Both the position numbers and the translations under genes were made by a program. 64,000 nucleotides of DNA. It comes from Promethearchaeota archaeon (GTDB lineage: Archaea > Asgardarchaeota > Lokiarchaeia > Sigynarchaeales > SOKP01). This document shows positions 29,358-38,325 of the stretch, piece after piece. The notes beneath the pieces are model-generated. The model had not been told where the DNA came from. It was given only the letters and a program-made list of their open reading frames with translations, and made no database searches. Where the stretch lies: positions 1 to 64,000 of the forward strand of contig JAHLWT010000260.1 in assembly GCA_019057775.1 (NCBI GenBank), given 5' to 3'. Each line of letters starts with the position of its first letter. The first letter of the stretch is position 1.

Positions 29358-29863
29358 TTATATTATTTTGTTTTTTTTCCATTCTTTCATCTCATCTTCA
29401 CTATATCCAAGGAGGTCACAAAATATTTCTTCATTGTTTTCCCCAAATTCGGGTCCTGGAGCTTCTACTGAGCCTTTAGTTTCGGAAAAATGTATCAACT
29501 TATTTGGAATTGTTGCTTTTTCAACACCCCATTTAGAGAAATCAAAGTGGTCAACCAACATTCCCCTTGCTTTCAGATTTGGGTGAGAATGTACTTCTTC
29601 CAAAGTATAAGTCTTTCCACACGGGATTCGTACTGCTTTTAATTGTTCTATTGCTTCATCTCTAGTTAAAGAATTACTCCTAAAGAACAAATGATCGGAA
29701 TGCTTCTCCAAAGGGTGGGGGTTGTAGTATTGAAAGCGAATTGATTTCAGATTTCTACCTTAATAACTTCAGCACCCTGATCGGCAAAAAAAGTTGATGT
29801 CCACGGACCAGAAATAAATTGAGAACAATCAAGTATCCTTACATCTTCAAATATTTTAACCAT
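29358..29863 (-). pseudogene. CaiB/BaiF (class III) CoA-transferase, internally deleted
   Basis: The minus strand starts with ATG at 29863 and encodes the family N-terminus (VRILDCSQFISGPWTSTFFA, then ADQGAEVIKVE) before a TGA at 29747. After ~35 bases the C-terminus of the same family follows (AVRIPCGKTYTLEEVHSHP, then NLKARGML; PGPEFGENNEEI) to 29358. Family members are ~400 residues; here only ~38 and ~115 remain, so ~250 residues including the catalytic aspartate region are gone. It is not functional as a CoA-transferase. Confidence 0.88.
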
Positions 29864-29939
29864 GAAAAATCAAATTAAAACTTTTTAAAATACTTTTTTA
29901 AAGATAATAATTATTTAGAATTCCAATCATCTATACTTT

Positions 29940-30086
29940 ATGTCAATCCAATGGACTTTAATAGCCCGTGGTCTAAAAAACTCAGAAAAAAATGGAGCTA
30001 TACTTTATAAATTTTGGGATAGACCCGTAAATGCCCTTGCGAAAGTTTGTGAATATGTAGAATATAGAAAAAATATTCCGCCTTAG
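29940..30086 (+). CDS. Candidate small protein, 48 residues
   Basis: ATG to TAG frame with protein-like composition (MSIQWTLIARGLKNSEKNGA, then ILYKFWDRPVNA). It is richer in G+C than the flanking DNA and overlaps the convergent OppF-like gene end by four bases. No family is recognised. It could be a real small protein or an N-terminal remnant of a larger lost gene; either way the sequence looks coding. Confidence 0.4.
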   Translation: MSIQWTLIARGLKNSEKNGAILYKFWDRPVNALAKVCEYVEYRKNIPP

Positions 30087-31387
30087 TGTTTCACGCACCA
30101 AATAAAATGTCCTTTCTCAACCTCAACTTTATTAGGAAAATTAATTTCACAGTTCGAGGTTCTAGCATCAGAAGAACACCGAGGATTAAATGAGCAGCCC
30201 AAAGGGGGGAATAATGGACTTGGAACTTCACCTTCAATGACATAACTAATCTCTTGATTATCAGGATCTATTTCAGTACGTGATGCTAAAAGAGCTTTGG
30301 TGTATGGATGGGTCGGATTCTCAAAAATTTGATTTGTATCTCCACTTTCTACAAATTTTCCAAGATACATAACTCCTACTCGATCAGCAATATGATTTAC
30401 AACTGCTAAATTATGCGTTATAAAAAGGAAACCATATCCATAAGTTTTTTGAAGATGTTTTAATAAATTAAGAATTTGTGCCTGAACAGATACATCAAGA
30501 GCGGATGTAGGTTCATCTAATATTATTAATTCTGGATTACATGATAATGCTCTAGCTATTACGATTCTTTGCTTTTGTCCTCCTGAGAATTCATGTGGAT
30601 ATCGATCTAAATGTTCTCTTTTTAAAGATACTTCTTCCATTAATTTCAATACAATCTTTCTGATCTCGTCTTTTTTGGTCATACCCATTAAATTCTTTAG
30701 AGGTTCTGCTATAATATCTATAACTTTCATTCTTGGATTCAAAGAAGCGTCAGGATCCTGGAAGACTATTTGGATATTCCGGCGTAAATAGCTAGGATAT
30801 TCTTGTGGAATAAGTTTTTGATGAAAATATATTTCTCCATCCATTTTTTCTATTAATCCTAAAAGAGCTTTAGCAACAGTCGTTTTTCCGCAACCACTTT
30901 CTCCTACTAAGCCAAATGTTTCGCCTGATTTTATATCAAATGTAATACCATTAACGGCTTTAACAGCACCAACTTGTCTCTTAATTAATCCCTTGTAAAA
31001 AGGGTAATGAACAACTAGATTTTTAACGAGCAATAAGTTAGCCCCTTTTTCAAAAACAGATAATTCCCTGATTCCCTGATAAGATATAGTATTAAATGCG
31101 ATTAGTTTTAATATAAAAGCTAAAATGATTGAAAAAGCTAAAGGTAATATTATATTCAGAGCAAAATTGGCGTAGTACTCTGTAAATTGGTTTAAAAAGA
31201 AAATAGTTGAGGTTATTATCCCCGGGATTATACTAATTAAAGCCAACCATTTTTTTCTTCTTATAAGCTGAATTCTATCCCCCCAGTACACAAAAAAGAG
31301 AGTTACACCAATTATAATAATTAAGGAAAGAGAAAACATAAATACAGAAGCAACTGTTTCATTGTTATTAATTTGATAAATCATCAT
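30083..31387 (-). CDS. oppF: Oligopeptide ABC transporter ATPase (OppF-like) with N-terminal membrane segments
   Basis: ABC ATPase of 434 residues. The first ~100 residues contain about three hydrophobic segments (FMFSLSLIIIIGVTLFFVYW; WLALISIIPGIITSTIFF). The ATPase follows: Walker A GESGCGKTT (about residue 160), signature FSGGQKQR (about 266), Walker B LIILDEPTSALD. A C-terminal cysteine set (GCSFNPRC, SNCEI, WCVKH) matches the Opp/Dpp ATPase tail thought to bind an Fe-S cluster. Normal OppF is soluble and ~330 residues, so the membrane extension is unusual. It is the last gene of the operon; its start overlaps the OppD-like stop by four bases (ATGA). Confidence 0.9.
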   Translation of the reverse strand: MMIYQINNNETVASVFMFSLSLIIIIGVTLFFVYWGDRIQLIRRKKWLALISIIPGIITSTIFFLNQFTEYYANFALNIILPLAFSIILAFILKLIAFNTISYQGIRELSVFEKGANLLLVKNLVVHYPFYKGLIKRQVGAVKAVNGITFDIKSGETFGLVGESGCGKTTVAKALLGLIEKMDGEIYFHQKLIPQEYPSYLRRNIQIVFQDPDASLNPRMKVIDIIAEPLKNLMGMTKKDEIRKIVLKLMEEVSLKREHLDRYPHEFSGGQKQRIVIARALSCNPELIILDEPTSALDVSVQAQILNLLKHLQKTYGYGFLFITHNLAVVNHIADRVGVMYLGKFVESGDTNQIFENPTHPYTKALLASRTEIDPDNQEISYVIEGEVPSPLFPPLGCSFNPRCSSDARTSNCEINFPNKVEVEKGHFIWCVKH

Positions 31388-33318
31388 ACTTCACCTCCTA
31401 CTTCTTCATTTGTTTCTAGGGCCTCTACTTTCTTTATAGAATCCTCAGCTAAATTTTTATATCTGGGATCAAAAAGATGACAGGCTACAAAATAATTTTC
31501 TTTAATTTCAATATTTTTTGGTATCTCAGAATCACATGGTTTAAAGCGATACTTGCAACGGGGATGAAACCGGCATCCTAAAGGAGGATATATTAAATTA
31601 GGAACCATACCAGGAATTACTTCAAGTTCTTCTCTCTTTTTTCCCACAATAGGTACTGAAGCAATAAGACTGTGAGTATAAGGATGCTTAGGATTTCGAA
31701 ACAGTTCTTTATTTGCACCATATTCAACAATAAAACCACTATACATTACGGCTACTCGATCACACATTTTTGATATTATCCCAAGATCGTGAGTTATAAA
31801 TAAGATCGAAATATTATATCTTTCCTTTAGCTCTTTCATTAACTTAAGAATTTGATTTTGGATTGTAACATCTAAAGCAGTAGTTGGCTCATCTGCTATT
31901 AATAACTTAGGACCACAAGCAAGTCCTATTGCAATTTGAACCCTTTGTCGCATACCTCCACTTAATTCATGAGGATACCTATCAAAAATTAGTTCTGGGC
32001 TAGGAATGTTTAAATTTTTTAACAATTGGTTAGTCCATTCTCGTGCAACACTATAAATACTCTTGTCAGTATATTTAGAGGCTTCAATTAATAACTGATC
32101 TTCCATATGTAACAAAAAGACTTCGGAGATTTGATCCCCTACTTTATATACTGGATTTAAAGAATTAAGGGGATCTTGAAAAATCATGGTAATATCTTTT
32201 CCACGATATTTCACCATTTCTGACTGAGATTTATCAAGTAAATTCTCATTGTTGAATAGAATCCTACCACTTTCAATTTTTCCAGGTGGTGGTATTAATT
32301 GTAATATAGATAGTGCAGTAACTGATTTTCCACAGCCAGTTTCTCCAACCAAGCCAAGAACCTCCCCTTCAAAAACCTTAAATGAAATAGTTTCTACTGC
32401 TTTTACTATTCCTTCTTCAGTATAAAAATAAGTTGTAAGGTCTTGGACATCCAAAATGACATTATTTCCACCTTCTTTAAATTTATCATCTTTATTAGTA
32501 TCCATCTTTTTCAGAGCAATATCGATTTTACGGTTACTTTTCTCTACTGCTTCAGGTAAGAATTTTATTTTTAACAAAACTAAAAAAGAGATGGTATAAA
32601 TTCCCGATACTACTAAAATTAAAATTCTAATATCTTGCTCTACAGAAACTATAGTTAATCTTTTCAAATATAACTCAACAACAATTAACTGAATAGCCCA
32701 TATTCCAAATGCAATAATACTTCCTAATATCATTCCTTTTTTGAGAACTTCCTGTTGAATTCTCTTATCAATTGGTATAAACTTGTTTATTAGGTATGTA
32801 AGAATTAGATCAAAAATAATAACAAAAAAAGCCCATTCAAAACCAAGTAAGAATGTGTCATATAAAGGATTAGAAGTCATTTCGATATTTAATAAGATAA
32901 TCGAAAGAAAAACTAATGCAACAATCCAGATTATTCCAAGTACAATATTGAAAATTCTCGTAAGATTCCTGCTTAAATCTGTTATGCCAAATCTTACTAA
33001 AAAAAATCTGTATGATGGATAAAAAATAGAAGCCATTAAGCCAAAGTAAAAAGGTACAAGCCAATGATCATAATCAATGAACCGGTAAATTCCAAAAATA
33101 TATCGAAAAAGTAATATTATTCCAAAAGCTATTAATGAACTCACGATGAGAGATCTAACATTTTCAACTCTATTAATTTGTTTCACTTTTGGAAGTGCAT
33201 TATTTATTAAATTAAAAATTAAAACTAAAATGATACTCCCTATTGCGGTTTCAATTAGGATCATCCCATAATTTATTCCAATCCAAGTTTGGAGAATAAT
33301 ATAGATAATTATTACCAC
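31384..33318 (-). CDS. oppD: Oligopeptide ABC transporter ATPase (OppD-like) with large N-terminal membrane domain
   Basis: ABC ATPase of 644 residues. Residues ~1-265 contain about seven or eight hydrophobic segments. The ATPase region starts near residue 290: Walker A GETGCGKSV (about 325), signature LSGGMRQR, Walker B LLIADEPTTALD, and the C-terminal oligopeptide region with cysteines (GCRFHPRCKYRFKPC, ACHLF). Ordinary OppD lacks any membrane domain. The GTG start is one base after the OppC-like stop, with AGGAG and GGTGG purine stretches around the junction. It should form a heterodimer with the OppF-like subunit and drive import through OppB/OppC. Confidence 0.9.
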   Translation of the reverse strand: MVIIIYIILQTWIGINYGMILIETAIGSIILVLIFNLINNALPKVKQINRVENVRSLIVSSLIAFGIILLFRYIFGIYRFIDYDHWLVPFYFGLMASIFYPSYRFFLVRFGITDLSRNLTRIFNIVLGIIWIVALVFLSIILLNIEMTSNPLYDTFLLGFEWAFFVIIFDLILTYLINKFIPIDKRIQQEVLKKGMILGSIIAFGIWAIQLIVVELYLKRLTIVSVEQDIRILILVVSGIYTISFLVLLKIKFLPEAVEKSNRKIDIALKKMDTNKDDKFKEGGNNVILDVQDLTTYFYTEEGIVKAVETISFKVFEGEVLGLVGETGCGKSVTALSILQLIPPPGKIESGRILFNNENLLDKSQSEMVKYRGKDITMIFQDPLNSLNPVYKVGDQISEVFLLHMEDQLLIEASKYTDKSIYSVAREWTNQLLKNLNIPSPELIFDRYPHELSGGMRQRVQIAIGLACGPKLLIADEPTTALDVTIQNQILKLMKELKERYNISILFITHDLGIISKMCDRVAVMYSGFIVEYGANKELFRNPKHPYTHSLIASVPIVGKKREELEVIPGMVPNLIYPPLGCRFHPRCKYRFKPCDSEIPKNIEIKENYFVACHLFDPRYKNLAEDSIKKVEALETNEEVGGEV

Positions 33319-33319
33319 C

Positions 33320-34312
33320 TCAAATTCTCCTTTTCAAACGCGGATCTAAAGCATCTCGTAATCCATCACCTACTAACATAAAACCAAGAACTGTTATACC
33401 TATAAAAATACCTGGCCATAGAGACACCCAGAGTCCGGAAGGATTATCTCTAGCATAATTAATATCTGTCCCCCAATCTGCAACAGTTTGATCACCTAAA
33501 CCTAAAAAAGCTAATCCCGCAAATCCTAAGATCGCTGCCCCTATCGCACCAAAGAAAGATACTATTAAAGGTGATATTGCATTTGGAAAAATATGCCGAA
33601 ACATAATTTTGAATTTTTGAGCACCTCCGGCTACTGCTGCTTCAATATAAACGTTCTGCTTTATTTGGAGTACAGTAGAACGCATAAATCTGGCGTAACC
33701 GGGAATCCCAAAGACTCCAAATATAAATAATATATTTTGCAAATTATTACCCAAAACATCAACTAATAATATGACTATTATCAAAGTTGGAAACACTAGT
33801 ATCACATCACTTATTCGCATTATCACCGAATCAACTCTTCCCCCAAAGTAGGCGCTTATTATTCCGATTACTACTCCTCCGGCAGCAGCGATTATTATTG
33901 TCGTAATACTTAATGTTAGTGTTGTCCTAGATCCCCAAATTAATCTTGCTAAGATATCATAACCGTTTTTAGTAGTACCTAACGGATGATCATGTGATGG
34001 AGATCTAAATTCATGCCCGGCTAAAAAGGGAAACGTAATTTCATGTAATTGGTATGGTGTAAGCCAAGAAGCAAAAATCGCTATGAAAGTAATGATAAAT
34101 AATATTACAAGACCTGTAATCGTTAATGGAGTAATAAGACGCCTGAAAAATCGTCTTTTTGATTTTACTTTTGCAATCTCATATTCCTCTCTTGAAAACT
34201 CAGGATCCCGCCAACCAGGAATTAAAAAAAATTTTATCCATCGTGTTACTTTTCCTGTATGATTTGATGTTAAATCTTTATTTCTTGATCTTTTTATAGA
34301 TATTTGAGACAT
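33320..34312 (-). CDS. oppC: Oligopeptide ABC transporter permease (OppC-like)
   Basis: Permease of 330 residues. A cytoplasmic N-terminal extension of ~70 residues precedes TM1 (PLTITGLVILFIITFIAIFA). The extracellular loop has the family motif (HPLGTTKNGYDILARLIWG). The BPD_transp_1 core follows with five more segments, and the EAA coupling loop reads EAAVAGGAQKFKIMFRHIFP. The C-terminus ends in the typical GDGLRDALDPR. It lies 21 bases after the OppB-like gene and one base before the OppD-like gene, clearly in one operon. Confidence 0.93.
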   Translation of the reverse strand: MSQISIKRSRNKDLTSNHTGKVTRWIKFFLIPGWRDPEFSREEYEIAKVKSKRRFFRRLITPLTITGLVILFIITFIAIFASWLTPYQLHEITFPFLAGHEFRSPSHDHPLGTTKNGYDILARLIWGSRTTLTLSITTIIIAAAGGVVIGIISAYFGGRVDSVIMRISDVILVFPTLIIVILLVDVLGNNLQNILFIFGVFGIPGYARFMRSTVLQIKQNVYIEAAVAGGAQKFKIMFRHIFPNAISPLIVSFFGAIGAAILGFAGLAFLGLGDQTVADWGTDINYARDNPSGLWVSLWPGIFIGITVLGFMLVGDGLRDALDPRLKRRI

Positions 34313-34333
34313 ATATAACCACTTTGATAATCA

Positions 34334-35416
34334 TTAAGTATATATTATTCTGGGATCGATTACTGTATACATGACATCGGCAATTAGTATTCCTGAAAGA
34401 ATTATAATTGATGAGAATACCAATAATCCACTTATCAGGAGATAATCGTTAACATAAATCGCTTGTATCATCCAATATCCCATACCTGTATAGTTAAAAG
34501 CAATCTCTAGTAAGAGGGAACCTGTTAAGCTTGCCGCAATTCCTCCAATAATTAAATTACTTGTTGGAATCAGGGCGTTTCTAAGTGCATGTTTATTTAA
34601 AACAACTTGTTCTTCAACTCCTTTAGCTCGAGCTGTTCTAATATAATCTTGCTCCATAACTTCTAGCATACTCGCTCTAGTTTGCCGTGTTATACTTGCT
34701 AAAGAAACGATTGTAATACAAATTGTAGGAAGTATCAAATGCAAAAGAGTGTCTTGCAAATACACTTGATCATTGTATAATAAACTATCAATTATTCGGA
34801 ATCCTGTTCGAAATGATCCGGAAGGAGCAGGATAATTAAGTCCTGAAGAATTAGGTCCCAAAACAGAAAGATCTAGCATTCCATAAGTAAAATCCTCTAC
34901 AATTCTTCCAACAAATATTTGAAGTAGGATTGCAATCCAAAAAACAGGAAATGCCGTTCCTAAGATTGCAAAACCTCGAACAAATGTATCCTTAGGTTTA
35001 TCTTTATGTTTTGTAGAAACAATCCCTAGCTTAACAGCAATAAAGGGTACTATAACAATAGGGAAAATAACAAGTTCGATAGTTTTGGGAAAAATTTCGG
35101 CTATAATATCCAAAATTGGTCTTCCATTAAGCAAGATATACGATTTTCCCCAATCACCCGTAAAAAAACTCAATAGATACTTACCAATTTGTAGATACAG
35201 TGGATCATAATACCCAAGTCTTTCTTTTTCAGCTTCAATAATATCGGGATTAAACAAACCCCCCATTTTAGCTAAAACAGGATCTATTAGTAGAAAACGA
35301 CCAATAAACCAGATAAATAGTAAAACAAGGATTAAAGTAGGGAAAAAATAAACGATTCTCTTGAATATATATTTTACCATATTTTGAGCTTTACGAGCCA
35401 TATTTTCAATCCCCAA
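34334..35416 (-). CDS. oppB: Oligopeptide ABC transporter permease (OppB-like)
   Basis: Permease of 360 residues, six predicted membrane segments, starting with TM1 (IVYFFPTLILVLLFIWFI). The family features include LGYYDPLYLQIGKYL in the first loop, the EAA coupling loop (RTARAKGVEEQVVLNKHALR) and a C-terminal DPRI. The assigned ATG is followed by a second in-frame ATG five codons later (MARKAQN), which gives the more usual N-terminus. It follows the binding-protein gene after a T-rich spacer. Confidence 0.92.
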   Translation of the reverse strand: MGIENMARKAQNMVKYIFKRIVYFFPTLILVLLFIWFIGRFLLIDPVLAKMGGLFNPDIIEAEKERLGYYDPLYLQIGKYLLSFFTGDWGKSYILLNGRPILDIIAEIFPKTIELVIFPIVIVPFIAVKLGIVSTKHKDKPKDTFVRGFAILGTAFPVFWIAILLQIFVGRIVEDFTYGMLDLSVLGPNSSGLNYPAPSGSFRTGFRIIDSLLYNDQVYLQDTLLHLILPTICITIVSLASITRQTRASMLEVMEQDYIRTARAKGVEEQVVLNKHALRNALIPTSNLIIGGIAASLTGSLLLEIAFNYTGMGYWMIQAIYVNDYLLISGLLVFSSIIILSGILIADVMYTVIDPRIIYT

Positions 35417-35429
35417 ACTTTAAAATGCT

Positions 35430-35446
35430 AAAAAAAAAAAAAAAAA
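35430..35446 (-). terminator. T17 run after the binding-protein gene
   Basis: On the minus strand the binding-protein stop (TAA at 35452) is followed within five bases by 17 consecutive T (A-run on the plus strand). Oligo-U is the archaeal intrinsic termination signal. Partial termination here would give more binding-protein mRNA than transporter mRNA, as is common for such operons. Long homopolymers are also prone to sequencing error. Confidence 0.55.
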
Positions 35447-35451
35447 TTTAT

Positions 35452-37409
35452 TTATGTTGATTTCTTCTTTCTCAGAGTTAACACCACAAAAGTGACAGTA
35501 ACAAAAGAGCACAGTATAATTGGAAAAACAGGATAACCTGGAATAGGTTGATATACTGAAAGTTCTCCGCTAAATTCGAAGCCAGCATAGTAGGGCTGGA
35601 AATTATAATAGGTTACATTCCATTCGATACCAGCTGCCCAACCTGAGATATATTGACCTATAAATAGCCAAGGATAGTGGTAATTCTGTATTCGATCAGC
35701 AAATAAGTTATAATAATGTTGCTTTACTGTTTCATTCCCGAAATAAATCTGTGTAATATATTCATCAAGGAGGGGATCAAACAACCCACTTCCAGCAACA
35801 ATATGATATGCCGAATCTGTATCAAAATATGCCCGTAAAAAGGGGTAAGGATCCCACCAATTGTTAGGCCATATAAAGGGGAATGCATCTTGAAACACGA
35901 TAAGCCCTGTCGATACATAGTTTAACCAAAGAGTTGAAGTTGAACTTCCGCTTGCTTCACAACCAATATCCCTAAGAGCCGATTGCAACGTTCCAAATGT
36001 TTCATCACCCACGTTATATACGATGGATACTTCAGCTATAGGATCTCCTGAATCCGCCAAGCTCTCCATTCTTCTGTAGTATTAGTCATGCCCAGATTCT
36101 TTATTCCTGCTAAACCCTCATCTACGAGTACTTGTCTTGCGATTGTAAGATTATGATAGGCTTGAGGGATACTTGCATTATAGTAAGCACATAATGTGCT
36201 TAAAACTCCTCCAGCTCTTAGAGCCCTACCATTCCATACCGTTGTAAGAAAAGAATCATAATCGAATGCATAAGATAATGCTTTCCTGATCGTACGACTA
36301 ATCCCCCCTCCATAGGTGTTAGTATGTAGCATGGTAACCCCTATAATATCATCCTCAAGGTCCCTTTCTTGGTATTTAAGCTTTGGATCACTTAAAACAG
36401 AGGCGACATCAAGAGGTTGTTGAGGGGTATCCATGACAAAATCTATATCACCAGTAATTAATGCAGTATCCCTTGTTGAAAGATCAGTATAGTCAATTAG
36501 ATGAACTTCATCAACCCCAGGAGAATAGTTCGAGTAATTCCACCAATTTTCGTTAACGATCAATTTTCCTCCCGCTGGCGAGCCCGTTTCAGTATGTCCT
36601 TGGAAGATATAGGGTCCAGTTCCAATCATATCTTTCAATATTAATGTAGAACCAGAATAATATGCGGGATCTTCGTATCCTTCAATCGGCTCATCAGTTT
36701 CATATGCTTCCATCGAGATCATGTTTGAACCCGCCGCAGCTCCAGTGAATCTTGCCAGCATGGTATCATTCCATCCATTAAAGTACACTTTAATTCTCCC
36801 TCCTGAAGGTAAATCTTCTAAAATTATAGTTCTGTTAATAAGGGGGGCTTTACCTGCTGTGTTTGGGTTAATCGAGACCCAGGGATCATTAAGTGCCCAT
36901 GTTAGATTCCAGTTAGCAGTAAAGTTGTACTGAAATTCTGTGACATCAAACCAACTACCGTCCATCCAACCACCAGCGGGAGTGTTTCCATAAAAGTCAG
37001 CTGAAAGCCTCCAGTTACGATCCAGGTTCCATTTTGCTACTGTCGCGTTCCAATCGGATCCATCGTGAAAAGTAACATTTTTTCGAAGTTCAAATGTAAT
37101 AGCAGCTTCACCATTATAATGACCTCCTTCATCAGGTCGAGTGTGAACTGTCCAATTTGTTGCAAGAACGGGAGTTATATTTCCAGCATCGTTGGCACCT
37201 ACTAATGATTCAAGACAATTCGGTGTATAGAAATTAATGCTACTACTTTGATATATAGCAGGATCCCAATTTCCTGCCGTTCCAATCATTCCAAATTTTA
37301 AAATTACTTTTTGTGTCGCCGAAGTTTTTACTGCTCCAATAGTGTTTCTAGGAAATATTATTGAGGTTAAAATTATAAAAAATAGAAATATATAGCTCTT
37401 TTTCTTCAT
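35452..37409 (-). CDS. oppA: Oligopeptide-binding protein (OppA-like), interrupted by a single-base frameshift
   Basis: SBP_bac_5-family solute-binding protein of ~650 residues in two overlapping frames: 37409-36036 (457 codons) and the rest to 35452. The N-terminus is a signal peptide (KKKSYIFLFFIILTSIIFP). The body has family features (NCLESLVG, VTFHDGSDWNATVAKWNLDR, GTGPYIFQGH, RKALSYAFDYDSFL). The C-terminus has a membrane anchor (PVFPIILCSFVTVTFVVL) and RKKK. Near 36058-36062 the frame is lost: one added T in GCTTGG would restore EEWRALADSGDPIAEV. This is a recent mutation or a sequence error, since both halves look otherwise intact. It would deliver peptides to the permease encoded downstream. 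Confidence 0.88.
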
Positions 37410-37844
37410 TTTGTATATTCACATTTTTTGTTAAATTTATAATCAATAATTTAAGTTCTATTTATTTATTCATTGCAACTACTTAAAAGGTTTTTTCACA
37501 TCTTGACCTTTTTTAAATTCAAAAAGTTTTTGATAATTAACTAATAAAAATTTAATAAAAAGCCGGTATAAATTTTCCTCAGGAACAACCTCTACTACGC
37601 ATTTATCTGTTGTATTTGATGAAATTGGCTATAGAGTTAACATATTATTAAGGGGGAGATCAATTTCAGAACTCCTGGAAAGGAGAAGAAAGAATAAGTA
37701 ACACGACTATCGATAATATTCAATTAATAATAAAATAAAAAAAAAGATAAGGTTCGATAACACTCGTAAAAAGAAGTTTTTACAAATTATTATTTACTTC
37801 TTAAAATACATTATTCCAATTGTAGATTTATAAATTTCTTTATC
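37410..37844. other. 435 bp intergenic region, promoter of the Opp operon
   Basis: The Opp operon promoter should lie just above 37409. A plus-strand open stretch ending near 37700 (VVFDEIGYRVNILLRGRSIS) has no start codon and is too short to call; it may be a gene relic. Otherwise nothing was recognised. Confidence 0.3.
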
Positions 37845-38120
37845 TTAAAAGCGGAAATCCCTTCTGCCGCCTCTATTATATGGGTTAGGAGGAGCTTTCT
37901 CAGTAATAACTACATTACTCGCTTGAGGTCCTTTTTGACCTTCAGTTATTTCAAACTCAACTTTGTCATTTTCATTTAATGTCTTATATTCGTCATCTCT
38001 TCCGCTTAAAGCTGTATAATGAACAAAGACATCAGTACCTTCTTCAGTGCTTATAAATCCGAAGCCTTTTCGGCTATTAAACCATTTTACAGTTCCGTTT
38101 ACCAAAATTTTTTCACTCAA
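37845..38120 (-). CDS. Cold-shock domain protein
   Basis: A protein of 91 residues with a CspA-type cold-shock domain. RNP1 is KGFGFIS and RNP2 is VFVHYTAL, preceded by [10 protein letters not shown]. After the ~70-residue domain an Arg/Gly/aromatic tail follows ([12 protein letters not shown]) that could add RNA affinity. Such proteins bind single-stranded nucleic acid and act as RNA chaperones. CSD proteins are common in bacteria and patchy in archaea, so it was perhaps acquired by transfer. It is transcribed alone. Confidence 0.95.
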   Translation of the reverse strand: MSEKILVNGTVKWFNSRKGFGFISTEEGTDVFVHYTALSGRDDEYKTLNENDKVEFEITEGQKGPQASNVVITEKAPPNPYNRGGRRDFRF

Positions 38121-38325
38121 AAAAATATTAATTTTTTAAAAAAATACTTTATTTTTAAAAGTATTATTTATGAAAACACATCAAGAATTATAAGTTTTGA
38201 CTTTTTTGAGATTAATTGGTTAAAACAGTCATAAGAATTTGGGAACGAGTGTCCTAAGATTGGAGTCTTACAAAAAAAATGAGAAATTTTACATTTTTTT
38301 ATTCTAAATTTACTTTCAATACTTT

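Noticed and set aside
37555..37700. Plus-strand open stretch encoding VVFDEIGYRVNILLRGRSIS
   Set aside because: No start codon, under 50 codons, no recognisable family; kept only as a remark in the intergenic entry.
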